A stretch of DNA of 8,101 nucleotides, taken from assembly GCA_033812735.1 (NCBI GenBank), contig JAPXTA010000177.1, forward strand, positions 1 to 8,101. The letters run 5' to 3'. Source of the DNA: JABFRJ01 sp033812735 (GTDB lineage Bacteria; Pseudomonadota; Alphaproteobacteria; Rhizobiales; Hyphomicrobiaceae). This document shows, piece after piece, positions 1-6,375 of this stretch; positions within the stretch are counted from its first letter, which is position 1, and each line of letters begins with the position of its first letter. The translations under genes were made by a program, and so were the position numbers. The notes under the pieces are model-generated. The model searched no databases, had not been told where the DNA came from, and saw nothing but the letters and a program-made list of their open reading frames with translations.

Positions 1-291
1 GGCAGTCCTATAGAGTTCCAAGAGGTCGGGCGCAGCTGTAAGATGAACGCCATCGGCACGGAGTTTGCTCGCAAGTGCCGGATCGTTCTCGATCAGCGCC
101 GCTACTCCTTGGTCTTGGGCTGTTCGAACGAGTTGACTGAAAATCTCCAATGGTTTGGTGCTGCTCTTGTTCGTGCGGATCAGAACCGAGGCTATGCGTG
201 ATGCGCTCAATGCAGCCAGCAGCCGATCGTTGCTGCCGTCGGCGGCATCGATGACCAAGAAGATCTGACATTGGTCTCGATGAGTGCTCAT
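1..291 (-). CDS. ThiE/TenI-like thiamine phosphate synthase family protein (partial, N-terminal part)
   Basis: The minus strand from an ATG at 291 stays open to the window edge and gives 97 residues; the rest lies beyond base 1. The start is supported by AAGAGGA a few bases upstream; an in-frame ATG at 342 would add 17 residues but has no good ribosome site. The protein opens with a hydrophobic strand (QIFLVIDA, residues 9-16), then a second strand (VLIRT, 36-40), then VAALIENDPALASKLRADGVHL (63-84, quoted in part: ALIEND, LRADGVHL). That ND...GADGVHL pattern is the signature of thiamine phosphate synthase, a TIM barrel that joins HMP-PP and thiazole phosphate. In canonical ThiE a Gln-x-Arg-x-Lys stretch on strand 2 binds pyrophosphate; here it reads Leu37-Ile-Arg39 with Lys42, so the Gln is missing. 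Rhizobia carry such divergent ThiE-like paralogues, so true catalytic activity is uncertain. The family is well supported; the function is inference. Confidence 0.75.
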   Translation of the reverse strand, partial: MSTHRDQCQIFLVIDAADGSNDRLLAALSASRIASVLIRTNKSSTKPLEIFSQLVRTAQDQGVAALIENDPALASKLRADGVHLTAAPDLLELYRTA

Positions 292-344
292 CCGTCCTCT
301 TGAATTTGCAGCGTGGTTGCGAGCCAACGCAGAGCCTATCATGA

Positions 345-660
345 GCTATTCTGTCAAAACGGTGTCCACTCGTCACCGGCTATGGACTTGGCTCCGTCGG
401 TTTTCGCAGTATTCCGGCGCGTGGCACGATATCGGCACCATCCGCCTCGCTGGCCAACGATTTCCTCAGCTTTACGGGTAGACATGGTTACGGCGGTACT
501 GCGTTCGTGAACGGTGAGACGCCATTGATTGGGTTCAAGGCGTCACGGGCGTGAGCGGATGCCGACCTCGCCGGCGGGTGCCCCCGAAATCGAGAGCGGA
601 GTGGCCGTCCCGACAGCCAACTTGGCTGGTGGCGGGGTCCTGTATGTCGATGCGCTTTAG
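345..660 (+). pseudogene. possible relic of a phage tail-fibre-like protein
   Basis: This gene-free stretch between serB and the ThiE-like gene has no intact ORF with a ribosome site. Two plus-strand fragments nevertheless read like protein. Frame A runs from 345 to a TGA at 552-554 and contains ARGTISAPSASLANDFLSF and then GYGGTAFVNGETPLIGFKAS. Frame B, shifted by one base, ends at a TAG at 658-660 and contains APEIESGVAVPTANLAGG followed by GVLYVDAL. The style (GT-SAP-A-AND--L-F-G-GYGGTAF----LI-FKA, then a VESGV--PTA--AGGG-LYV tail) resembles tail-fibre or DUF2793-type proteins of alphaproteobacterial phages and gene transfer agents. I know this resemblance from memory only. The frame change and missing middle part suggest decay. 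No start codon or upstream domain is visible. It could also be chance coding-like composition. Confidence 0.3.
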
Positions 661-672
661 CCCGGGCTGATG

Positions 673-1581
673 CTACGCCGCGAATTCGTGCCGTGCGTAT
701 CCCTGAAGATAAAGCAGTGACGTCAAGTCGCCGTGGTTGATCGATGCGCTGGCCTCAGCAGCAACGACTGGTTTGGCTCGATAGGCTACGCCGAGTCCGG
801 CCGCTTTGATCATGGCAAGGTCGTTGGCGCCATCGCCGACGGCGAGCGTTTGCGACCGGCGCAAACGCCTTGCAGTCATATAGCTCTCGAGTGCCGCGAG
901 CTTGGCTTCTTTGCCAAGAATAGGTCCGACGACGCTGCCCGTGAGCTTCCCGCCGGTCATCCCAAGGGTGTTCGAGTGATCAACATGGAAGCCGACAAGG
1001 CGCGCGACGCGGCTCGTAAAGAACGAGAATCCGCCTGAGACAAGCGCGGTGAATGCGCCGTTCGCCGTCATCGTTGCGATGAGTGTCCTTGCGCCCGGCA
1101 TCAGCGTGATTCGTTCGTCGAAAACCTGCTGTAGCTTTGCTTCCGCCAAGCCTGCCAAGAGCGATAGGCGTTCAGTCAATGCCGCTTCGAAGCCGAGTTC
1201 TCCCCGCATGGCCCGCTCCGTGATGGCAGCAATGTGGGCTTTAAGGCCGAGCATGTCGGCCATTTCGTCGATGCACTCCTGCTCGATGATCGTCGAATCC
1301 ATGTCGGCGACGAGTAGGCCTTTTCGGCGGTCAGCAGCGCCAACAAGGTTTACGTCGAGCGGAGCGTCGCCAACGGCGGAGCGGACGGCGTCCATCGTAT
1401 CTGGAACCGAAGCACCGGGCAGAACGGGCCACTCGCAGGCGCTTCCCGGATCGAGATCGCGGCGCGCGCCCAGCTGGCTGACGGCTGAACGCTCAATGGC
1501 CGAGACCAGTGCCGGGGGCAGGGCGGCCTTGGCGGCTGCTCCTGCCACGACCAGCACGTGCTGGCTGAGGTCGTTGCTCAT
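673..1581 (-). CDS. serB: phosphoserine phosphatase SerB
   Basis: A 302-residue HAD-superfamily enzyme that removes phosphate from O-phospho-L-serine, the last step of serine synthesis in the cytoplasm. HAD motif I is VADMDST (91-97) with nucleophile Asp93 and acid/base Asp95, followed by IIEQECIDEMAD (98-109), typical of SerB. Motif II is LVSGGFSFF (180-188) with Ser182; motif III lysine is Lys224 in LGKEAKL; motif IV is GDGANDLAMIKAAGLGVAY (249-267) with Asp250 and Asp254 binding Mg2+. Residues 1-85 form a divergent ACT-like regulatory region, as in other proteobacterial SerB; the total length is usual. I chose the ATG at 1581 because family members begin near this point; the frame is open further upstream but those codons overlap terC. 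The spacer to the terC stop is 37 bases, so the two genes are probably cotranscribed. The upstream ribosome site is weak. All catalytic residues are present. Confidence 0.95.
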   Translation of the reverse strand: MSNDLSQHVLVVAGAAAKAALPPALVSAIERSAVSQLGARRDLDPGSACEWPVLPGASVPDTMDAVRSAVGDAPLDVNLVGAADRRKGLLVADMDSTIIEQECIDEMADMLGLKAHIAAITERAMRGELGFEAALTERLSLLAGLAEAKLQQVFDERITLMPGARTLIATMTANGAFTALVSGGFSFFTSRVARLVGFHVDHSNTLGMTGGKLTGSVVGPILGKEAKLAALESYMTARRLRRSQTLAVGDGANDLAMIKAAGLGVAYRAKPVVAAEASASINHGDLTSLLYLQGYARHEFAA

Positions 1582-1601
1582 GGTCCCGCTGCTTTCCGAG
1601 C

Positions 1602-1624
1602 GCCTGAGGCCGGGCGCCTCAGGC
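1602..1624. repeat. perfect 9-bp inverted repeat over the terC stop codon
   Basis: GCCTGAGGC (1602-1610) and GCCTCAGGC (1616-1624) are exact reverse complements around a five-base loop, CGGGC. On the transcribed minus strand the stem contains the TGA stop of terC and lies about 20 bases upstream of the serB start. There is no T-tract after it, so it is not a standard intrinsic terminator. It could slow ribosomes at the terC stop, shield the message from 3' decay, or adjust serB translation; none of these is shown. Confidence 0.55.
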
Positions 1625-2353
1625 ATGTGACCCTTGCGGTTGTGACTTGTGCATGCGCTTGAGCAGCCAGCCCATGCCAACGACGAACGCGGCGCCGAAT
1701 GCGGCATCGATCAGTTCGAGCGCGTGCAAGGAGATGCCGAGCCAAGCCGCCAGGGGCTGAGCAAACGGTAGCACGCCTTGATCCTGGATGATCATTTCGC
1801 CTGCGATCCAGCCGAGGAGAGCGGCACCAGCCCAGACCAGTACGGGGAACTTCGTGAGCAGCCACATGACCATGGTGGCACCGAAGACGATCAGCGGCAC
1901 AGAAATCACGAGACCGAAGATGATCAGAGCCCAATTGCCCTTGGCGGCAGCGGCGATGGCGAGGACATTGTCGAGGCTCATGACGAGGTCGGCGATGGCA
2001 ACGACCCGTACGGCACCCCAGATACTGGTCGATTCCTGGACTTCGGCGCCTTCGCCTTGTTCCACCAGTAGTTTGATTGCGATCCAGAACAGGAGGAGCG
2101 ATCCGAACACCTTCAGCCACGGCATGTTCATCAACGAGGTGACGCCGATCGTAAAGGCGATGCGCATGACAACGGCGACGCCTGCGCCGAAAAGAATGCC
2201 CCATTTGCGCTGCTTCGGCGGCAATGAGCGGCAGGCGAGGGCGATGACGACGGCGTTGTCACCCGAGAGAATGATGTTGATAATGATGATCTGCAGCAGC
2301 ATCGGCCCGACAGAGGCCCAGTCACCGCCAAAGCTGCTCCACAACCACTCCAT
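1619..2353 (-). CDS. TerC/YjbE-family integral membrane protein, probable metal ion exporter
   Basis: A 244-residue inner-membrane protein of the TerC family (Pfam TerC; YjbE subgroup). About seven hydrophobic segments are visible, roughly at 16-36, 50-72, 79-97, 112-136, 141-163, 168-188 and 208-230. The two family signatures with acidic residues inside membrane helices are present: IILSGDNAVVIAL (27-39, Asp32-Asn33) and ADLVMSLDNVLAIAA (121-135, Asp122, Asp128-Asn129). Related proteins export Mn2+ or help load secreted metalloenzymes, and others give tellurite resistance, so metal handling is the likely role. A hydrophilic loop lies at 98-111. The ATG at 2353 has AGAAGGA about ten bases upstream; an ATG 17 codons further up would add a charged segment and is less likely. 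The C-terminal tail is basic (KRMHKSQ). The 186-base upstream region holds a promoter-like sequence; I could not recognise the Mn2+ (yybP-ykoY) riboswitch that often precedes this family. Confidence 0.93.
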   Translation of the reverse strand: MEWLWSSFGGDWASVGPMLLQIIIINIILSGDNAVVIALACRSLPPKQRKWGILFGAGVAVVMRIAFTIGVTSLMNMPWLKVFGSLLLFWIAIKLLVEQGEGAEVQESTSIWGAVRVVAIADLVMSLDNVLAIAAAAKGNWALIIFGLVISVPLIVFGATMVMWLLTKFPVLVWAGAALLGWIAGEMIIQDQGVLPFAQPLAAWLGISLHALELIDAAFGAAFVVGMGWLLKRMHKSQPQGSHA

Positions 2354-2424
2354 ATGCCCGGTGTCCTTCTGCCGATGGTCTTGGTGTTCCGCCCTCGGCG
2401 TCACGCTGGCGCCGTGGCGCGGCT

Positions 2425-2456
2425 TTTATAGAGACGGGCTGAAACTGTAAACGCAA
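2425..2456 (-). promoter_or_regulatory. possible sigma-70-type promoter of terC-serB
   Basis: Read on the minus strand, TATAAA (2425-2430) is a good -10 box. Candidate -35 boxes are TTTACA (2446-2451, spacer 15, short) or TTGCGT (2451-2456, spacer 20, long); neither spacing is ideal. It lies 72 bases ahead of the terC ATG, in the only sizeable gap between the acetyltransferase gene and terC, so it would give a short leader. A small GCGCC/GGCGC stem (2409-2420) lies just downstream in that leader. Confidence 0.3.
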
Positions 2457-2539
2457 ACCGGACAGCGAGACGCGAAAAGTCGCTATGCTTCCGTGGTTTA
2501 GCGTTTTGCTTGACGGGAAACTCGAATGGTTACGCAGGC

Positions 2540-3052
2540 TTATGCCCAGGTGAAGGCAGCCTTTTCGAGCTTTGTCTTGCCGAAGCTCTCCATCGTGCTG
2601 GCTAGCGGACGGCCACCACGGCGCCAGTAAAAGGCACATGCGGCCGCGTTTTCAATGAGAGCCCAAACGACCAGACCGCGCAAACCGCGCTCGTCGAGGC
2701 GATTGCGGCAGGCCTCGAACAAGTGCTCACCAAAGCCGAGGCCCTGATGGGTCGGAGACAAGTATAATTCGTAGATCTCGCCTTGGTAGCGACCGCGCGT
2801 GCGAGACGCGCCAAACGTCGCATAACCGGCCACGATACCCGACACCTCGAGCACCAGCATTTGATCGCTCGCGCTTATGGCATTGCGCCACCAGGCTTCG
2901 TCGCGGCGCAGGACGATTCGATCCAACTGATCGCCAGGGATGATGCCCGCATAAGCGAGGGGCCAACTGCTTCTGAACACGCCTGTCAGGGCGTCCGCGT
3001 CCTCGGGACGCGGCGAGCGGATGCGAACAGTCGTGTGCGATCGCAACATCAT
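2540..3052 (-). CDS. GNAT-family N-acetyltransferase
   Basis: A 170-residue protein of the GNAT fold, which moves an acetyl group from acetyl-CoA to an amine. The N-terminus (VRIRSPRPEDADALTGVF, residues 9-26) is the usual first strand and helix of this family. Strand 4 is YELYLSP (94-100) and is followed by motif A, HQGLGFGEHL (102-111), which fits the acetyl-CoA pyrophosphate-binding pattern Q/R-x-x-G-x-G. The later segment ENAAACAFYWRRGGR (134-148) is the typical motif B helix and turn, NxxAxxFYxxxGF in most relatives. Length is normal for a single-domain enzyme. The start is the first of two adjacent ATG codons (3052 and 3049); the ribosome site is weak. The frame stays open upstream into the helicase gene, but that extension is unlike any GNAT protein. 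The gene follows the helicase stop by 76 bases in the same direction. The substrate cannot be predicted. Confidence 0.88.
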   Translation of the reverse strand: MMLRSHTTVRIRSPRPEDADALTGVFRSSWPLAYAGIIPGDQLDRIVLRRDEAWWRNAISASDQMLVLEVSGIVAGYATFGASRTRGRYQGEIYELYLSPTHQGLGFGEHLFEACRNRLDERGLRGLVVWALIENAAACAFYWRRGGRPLASTMESFGKTKLEKAAFTWA

Positions 3053-3128
3053 GGAATGTATTCTGATCCAATTGAACGCATGGCTGCAAGAAGATTCGCC
3101 AAATGCAGCGCGACCGTTTTGTCGCCGA

Positions 3129-4457
3129 TCAAGTAAGGCGGTGGAAGCGGGAGCGATATCCCATCGCCTCGGGATCGAAGAGGATGTCTTGAGGACGCAG
3201 CGGTCGCGCCAACGCCAGTCCTTCCAAGGTGCGGCAACGCGATAGCGCGACGTAGGCTTGTCCATGGGCGAATGTGCCGCGGCCCAAGTCGATGTACACC
3301 TTGTCCAGGGTCAGGCCTTGCGACTTATGGATTGTGAGGGCCCAGGCGAGACGAAGGGGGAATTGTTTGAAAGTGCCGGCGACCGTTTCGACAATTTTCT
3401 GCTCGGTCTGGTCATAGGCGTAGCGCCGATTTTCCCACGAAACTTGCTCGACTTCATATTCGCGGCCGCCGATTTCGATCCAAACCTGCTTATCTTCGAG
3501 GCGGGCGATGCGAGCAATGGAGCCGTTGACCCAGCGGCGATCGGGGTCATTGCGCAGCAAGATGACTTTGGCGCCCACTTTCAACGTGAGGGCTGTATCT
3601 GTCGGGTGCGCGGTTTGATTGAATTCGCCGGTGACGCCGGCTTGGTAGGTTGTGGGTTTGCCTGCGAGCGCATTGAGGTAGGCGAGGTTTATGCGTGATG
3701 CTGCCGCATTGGTGGGCGTCAGTATGACGTAGGGGTCGCCCTCGGCGAGCGTGCGGATCGGGTTTACGCGCAGGTTCAGGTCTTCGAGGTCTTCTTCATT
3801 GACGTTGCCTTCGCGAATGCGATTGAGAACCGTCAGCAAAGGGCCCTCGCTTTGCCGGAAGACCTGGGTGAGTTCGATGAGGCTCGTGCCTGGTCCTTCC
3901 ATCAAAGATGCCACTGAGAAGAAGAACGGCCCGCCAAACTCCTCGTCGAGATGGCCCTGAACCTCCGCTTCCTGCACGACCGGCGGCAACTGATGGAGGT
4001 CGCCGAACATGATGACTCGCACCCCGCCGAACGGTTCGCGCGGACGGCCGCGATTGACGCGCAGCGAGTGATCGATGGCCCACATCAAATCCGAGCGGAC
4101 CATGGATACCTCGTCGATCACGAGGTGTCGCATCTTGCGCATGACGCGCCCGTTACGGCTGCGGCGGATGTCGTCGGCGCGGATGAGGCGCGGCGGCAGG
4201 CCGAAGAACGAGTGGATGGTCTGGCCGCCGACATTGACGGCGGCGAGTCCGGTCGGGGCGACCACGATCATATCGTCGCCGGCCTGGTCGCGGATGGTTC
4301 TCAACAGTGTCGATTTGCCGGTTCCGGCGCGTCCGGTGACGAAGAGGTGTCCGTCTCCCGTTTCGATGTAGTCGACGGCGGCTTGATACTCCGGCGTCGG
4401 TTCGACGCCTTCGGGCCATGTGCCGGTCGCCGCAGGCGCGAGGGTGCCGGTCAGCAT
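3129..4457 (-). CDS. PIF1/RecD-like SF1B DNA helicase (AAA family ATPase)
   Basis: A 442-residue superfamily 1B helicase. Motifs in order: Walker A TGRAGTGKST (41-50, Lys48); motif Ia VVAPTGLAAVNVGGQTIHSF (65-84); Walker B HLVIDEVSMV (111-120, Asp115-Glu116); motif III GDLHQLPP (152-159); motif IV QVFRQ (198-202); motif V LTIHKSQGLTLDKV (374-387); motif VI AYVALSRCRTLEGL (401-414). This order and the HKSQG and VALSR boxes are those of PIF1-type 5'-to-3' helicases, which unwind DNA, including G-quadruplexes, and help in replication and repair. The protein is a minimal two-RecA-domain form with no nuclease or other added domain. An SH3-like 2B insertion may occupy about 295-345. I took the ATG at 4457; a TTG at 4493 would add 12 residues before any conserved part and has GAGAG five bases upstream, so it is a real alternative. 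All motor residues are intact. The client and the exact role are unknown. Confidence 0.9.
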   Translation of the reverse strand: MLTGTLAPAATGTWPEGVEPTPEYQAAVDYIETGDGHLFVTGRAGTGKSTLLRTIRDQAGDDMIVVAPTGLAAVNVGGQTIHSFFGLPPRLIRADDIRRSRNGRVMRKMRHLVIDEVSMVRSDLMWAIDHSLRVNRGRPREPFGGVRVIMFGDLHQLPPVVQEAEVQGHLDEEFGGPFFFSVASLMEGPGTSLIELTQVFRQSEGPLLTVLNRIREGNVNEEDLEDLNLRVNPIRTLAEGDPYVILTPTNAAASRINLAYLNALAGKPTTYQAGVTGEFNQTAHPTDTALTLKVGAKVILLRNDPDRRWVNGSIARIARLEDKQVWIEIGGREYEVEQVSWENRRYAYDQTEQKIVETVAGTFKQFPLRLAWALTIHKSQGLTLDKVYIDLGRGTFAHGQAYVALSRCRTLEGLALARPLRPQDILFDPEAMGYRSRFHRLT

Positions 4458-4568
4458 GGCAACGTCTCGGCGCTCTTTGGGCGTGTCGGCCAAATCAACT
4501 CTCGAATCGGGTGCAGGCAGTCGCGGTGCGACTCGCGCGGGTCTGGTGATGTGTAACGCGGAAACGGC

Positions 4569-4589
4569 CGCGCGGGATATGGCCGCGCG
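4569..4589. repeat. GC-rich hairpin downstream of the glycosyltransferase pair
   Basis: CGCGCGG (4569-4575) and CCGCGCG (4583-4589) form a perfect 7-bp stem with a seven-base loop, starting about 8 bases past the glycosyltransferase stop codon at 4597. On the minus strand it is followed by GCCGTTTCC, not a true T-tract, so it may be a weak terminator, a 3' end protector, or a chance product of high GC. The helicase begins about 110 bases further on. Confidence 0.3.
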
Positions 4590-4596
4590 AACTCGT

Positions 4597-5397
4597 TCAG
4601 GTCTTGTCGATGCCGTGATCGCGCTTTTCGAGCATCATCGCAATCCGGGCCCAACGGCCAAATGCCGTCAGGAACGCCATCGTGAAGCCGTCTACGCCGC
4701 CAAGGCAGTAGCGGCGTAATAAATAGAACTTCAGGAACGTCAGCGGAAATTCGACGAAAAGCCGCAACACGAGTTCGGTCCGCGATTTTGGCTCCTGTGT
4801 GTCGGCCGCGAGCTTCGCGACATAGTTCGCCTTGGCGATCATGTGATGCCAGTTGCGGAAGCTGTAGTGCCACAGCGGCTCGTGGATGGTGACGGGTTTT
4901 TCAGTACCTTTGATCTCGAGCTTGTCCCAGTTCGGATTTGGGCCGGTCCGCGCGATGCGACGGTCGTATATGAGGATCTGCTCGTGGCAGAAGCCGAGCG
5001 GCGGGGGCCGCTTGTTGTGTGGGAAGACCACCGCCTTGCGGATGTTCATGAGACTTGGTGGCGGACCTGGTCGAAACTGGGCGCGGATTTCGGCGACCAT
5101 GGCCGACGTCAGCACCTCGTCTGCATCCAGTGAGAACACATGATCGTATTTGCACTGGTCTTCGCCGAAGTGGCGCTGAGGCCCAAAGCCAGGCCAGGGA
5201 TTGTGGACGACCCTTGCGCCGTGAGACTCGCAGATCTTGACCGTGTCATCTTTCGAACCGGCATCGATCACGACGATCTCTCCGCCTAGCTCCTGAGCCG
5301 ATTTCAGGGTCGCCGTTATGCGATCGGCCTCGTTCAAGGTGCGGATGAGCACGCTGAGCGGGATGGGCGTGATGGCGGTTGCGGCCGGAGCGGTCAT
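4597..5397 (-). CDS. family 2 glycosyltransferase, WaaE/KdtX-like
   Basis: A 266-residue GT-A fold glycosyltransferase. The N-terminal strand and loop LSVLIRTLNEADRI (14-27) bind the nucleotide sugar; EIVVIDAGSKDDTVKI (40-55) is the second signature, and FSLDADE (88-94) holds the DxD metal site at Asp91 and Asp93. The stretch NPWPGFGPQRHF (66-77) is characteristic of the WaaE/KdtX subgroup, which adds a glucose or similar sugar to the lipopolysaccharide inner core. The C-terminal part (WHYSFRNWHHMIAKANYVAK, 176-195, and FLKFYLLRRYCLGGVDGFTM, 221-240) is the amphipathic, basic, membrane-associating region usual for this group. The ATG at 5397 is one base after the TGA of the upstream glycosyltransferase (TGACATG), so translation is probably coupled. 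An AAAGAG lies about nine bases upstream. The acceptor and the donor sugar cannot be read from sequence; an exopolysaccharide or glycolipid role is also possible. Confidence 0.9.
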   Translation of the reverse strand: MTAPAATAITPIPLSVLIRTLNEADRITATLKSAQELGGEIVVIDAGSKDDTVKICESHGARVVHNPWPGFGPQRHFGEDQCKYDHVFSLDADEVLTSAMVAEIRAQFRPGPPPSLMNIRKAVVFPHNKRPPPLGFCHEQILIYDRRIARTGPNPNWDKLEIKGTEKPVTIHEPLWHYSFRNWHHMIAKANYVAKLAADTQEPKSRTELVLRLFVEFPLTFLKFYLLRRYCLGGVDGFTMAFLTAFGRWARIAMMLEKRDHGIDKT

Positions 5398-5398
5398 G

Positions 5399-6175
5399 TC
5401 AGAAGGGCTCTTTACGCAGGCCAGCGTAATAAAGTTTCTTCTTGATGGCGCGGAGCCACTTTGCGGGTCTTGATTTTGGGCGCGCCGGCATGTGCGGGTC
5501 GGTGACGGTGCGCTCCTGGCCGATATGTCGAGCGACACCCGGCAACAGGTAGGCGACGGTACGGCCTTCCTTCTTGATCAAGCCCGACATTTGGTCGTGG
5601 AGCATCCGCTTGAACGGCGCATATTGCAGGTAGAGCGATTTCTTGATCAGGCCCGGATTGGACGACCAACCGAAGAATTCGGGATGCGAGTCGCGGCGCA
5701 TGATGCGGACGGATATGCCTTCGATTTCGAACGCATCGCTACGAGCACGATACTTTTCTTTGATTTCGTCGATCGCCCGCACGGAGACGTTTGCGACATC
5801 GTTTCGCGCCTCGAGCAGCGCGATGGCGGCATGCCAGTTGACCGGTCCGTCAAAGATCCAATCGTCTTCGAGATGAAAGATGTAGGGCGTCGTGGCCGCA
5901 CTATAGACGCGGTCGATCGACCCCATGAGGCCGAGGCGTTCCGTCCCCGAAAGAACGGTCATATCGGGATAGGTGCGCTTCAATGTGTCGATGACGGCTG
6001 CATCGGTCGAGTCCTCCGACACGAGAAATGTGCCACCGGTGTTGAATTTGCGGAAGCTACCCAGGGTCTCAGCGAGGAGATCGAGGCGCGCGCAGCTCGT
6101 GACGCAGATCGTCACGCTGTCCGGAATGGCAACCGCGCTGGGCGCGTGTCCTTGGCTTGATTTAGTGGCACTCAT
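5399..6175 (-). CDS. glycosyltransferase family 2-like protein
   Basis: A 258-residue protein with a glycosyltransferase GT-A core. It starts with VTICVTSCARLDLLAETLGS (21-40), the strand and helix that hold the nucleotide; FLVSEDSTD (50-58) is the second strand, and YIFHLEDDWIF (98-108) carries the acidic metal-binding motif (Glu103-Asp104-Asp105) at the place of the usual DxD. After this the protein differs from ordinary GT2 enzymes: FFGWSSNPGLIKKSLY (167-182) and GVARHIGQERTVTDP (213-227) may form the acceptor site; the His217-Ile-Gly pattern recurs in similar hypothetical glycosyltransferases. The C-terminus is strongly basic (RPKSRPAKWLRAIKKK, 232-247) and probably binds the inner membrane. 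It is the first gene of a two-gene unit with the WaaE-like gene one base downstream. The ATG at 6175 has GGGCGA as a weak ribosome site. The sugar and acceptor are unknown; surface glycan synthesis is inferred from the pair. Confidence 0.85.
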   Translation of the reverse strand: MSATKSSQGHAPSAVAIPDSVTICVTSCARLDLLAETLGSFRKFNTGGTFLVSEDSTDAAVIDTLKRTYPDMTVLSGTERLGLMGSIDRVYSAATTPYIFHLEDDWIFDGPVNWHAAIALLEARNDVANVSVRAIDEIKEKYRARSDAFEIEGISVRIMRRDSHPEFFGWSSNPGLIKKSLYLQYAPFKRMLHDQMSGLIKKEGRTVAYLLPGVARHIGQERTVTDPHMPARPKSRPAKWLRAIKKKLYYAGLRKEPF

Positions 6176-6375
6176 GCTGTCGCCCGTTCAAACGCCAGGT
6201 TGTGGCAGTGCGATGATGGCCCTCTTAGCCCATTCCTGCGGGATGTTGCGACCCTTTCGATTGCCGAACTGCTGAAAAGCCGGGGCGGCGGGCTCCAAGG
6301 CTGTGGATGGGGTGATTGCGTAGGGTGATTCGCGCGTGCAAATGTCGACCACTGATCTTTTGCTGGGGGCGAGGC

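Noticed and set aside
354..485. A 43-codon minus-strand ORF with ATG at 485
   Set aside because: No ribosome site, no recognisable motif, and strongly basic, frame-shadow-like composition.
614..628. Short palindrome CAGCCAA-C-TTGGCTG as a terminator
   Set aside because: The one-base loop cannot form a normal RNA hairpin and there is no T-tract; likely chance.
292..672. TPP riboswitch ahead of the ThiE-like gene
   Set aside because: I looked for the CTGAGA and following ACC-TGAT elements on the minus strand and found none.
733..1630. Long plus-strand ORFs over serB (733-1038 and 1049-1630)
   Set aside because: They lie antisense to a complete serB with all catalytic motifs, are low in complexity (Ser/Ala/Arg rich), and result from the GC-rich codon pattern.
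3053..3265. N-terminal extension of the acetyltransferase to an ATG at 3265
   Set aside because: It would overlap the 3' end of the helicase gene by over 130 bases and add 71 residues unlike any GNAT protein.
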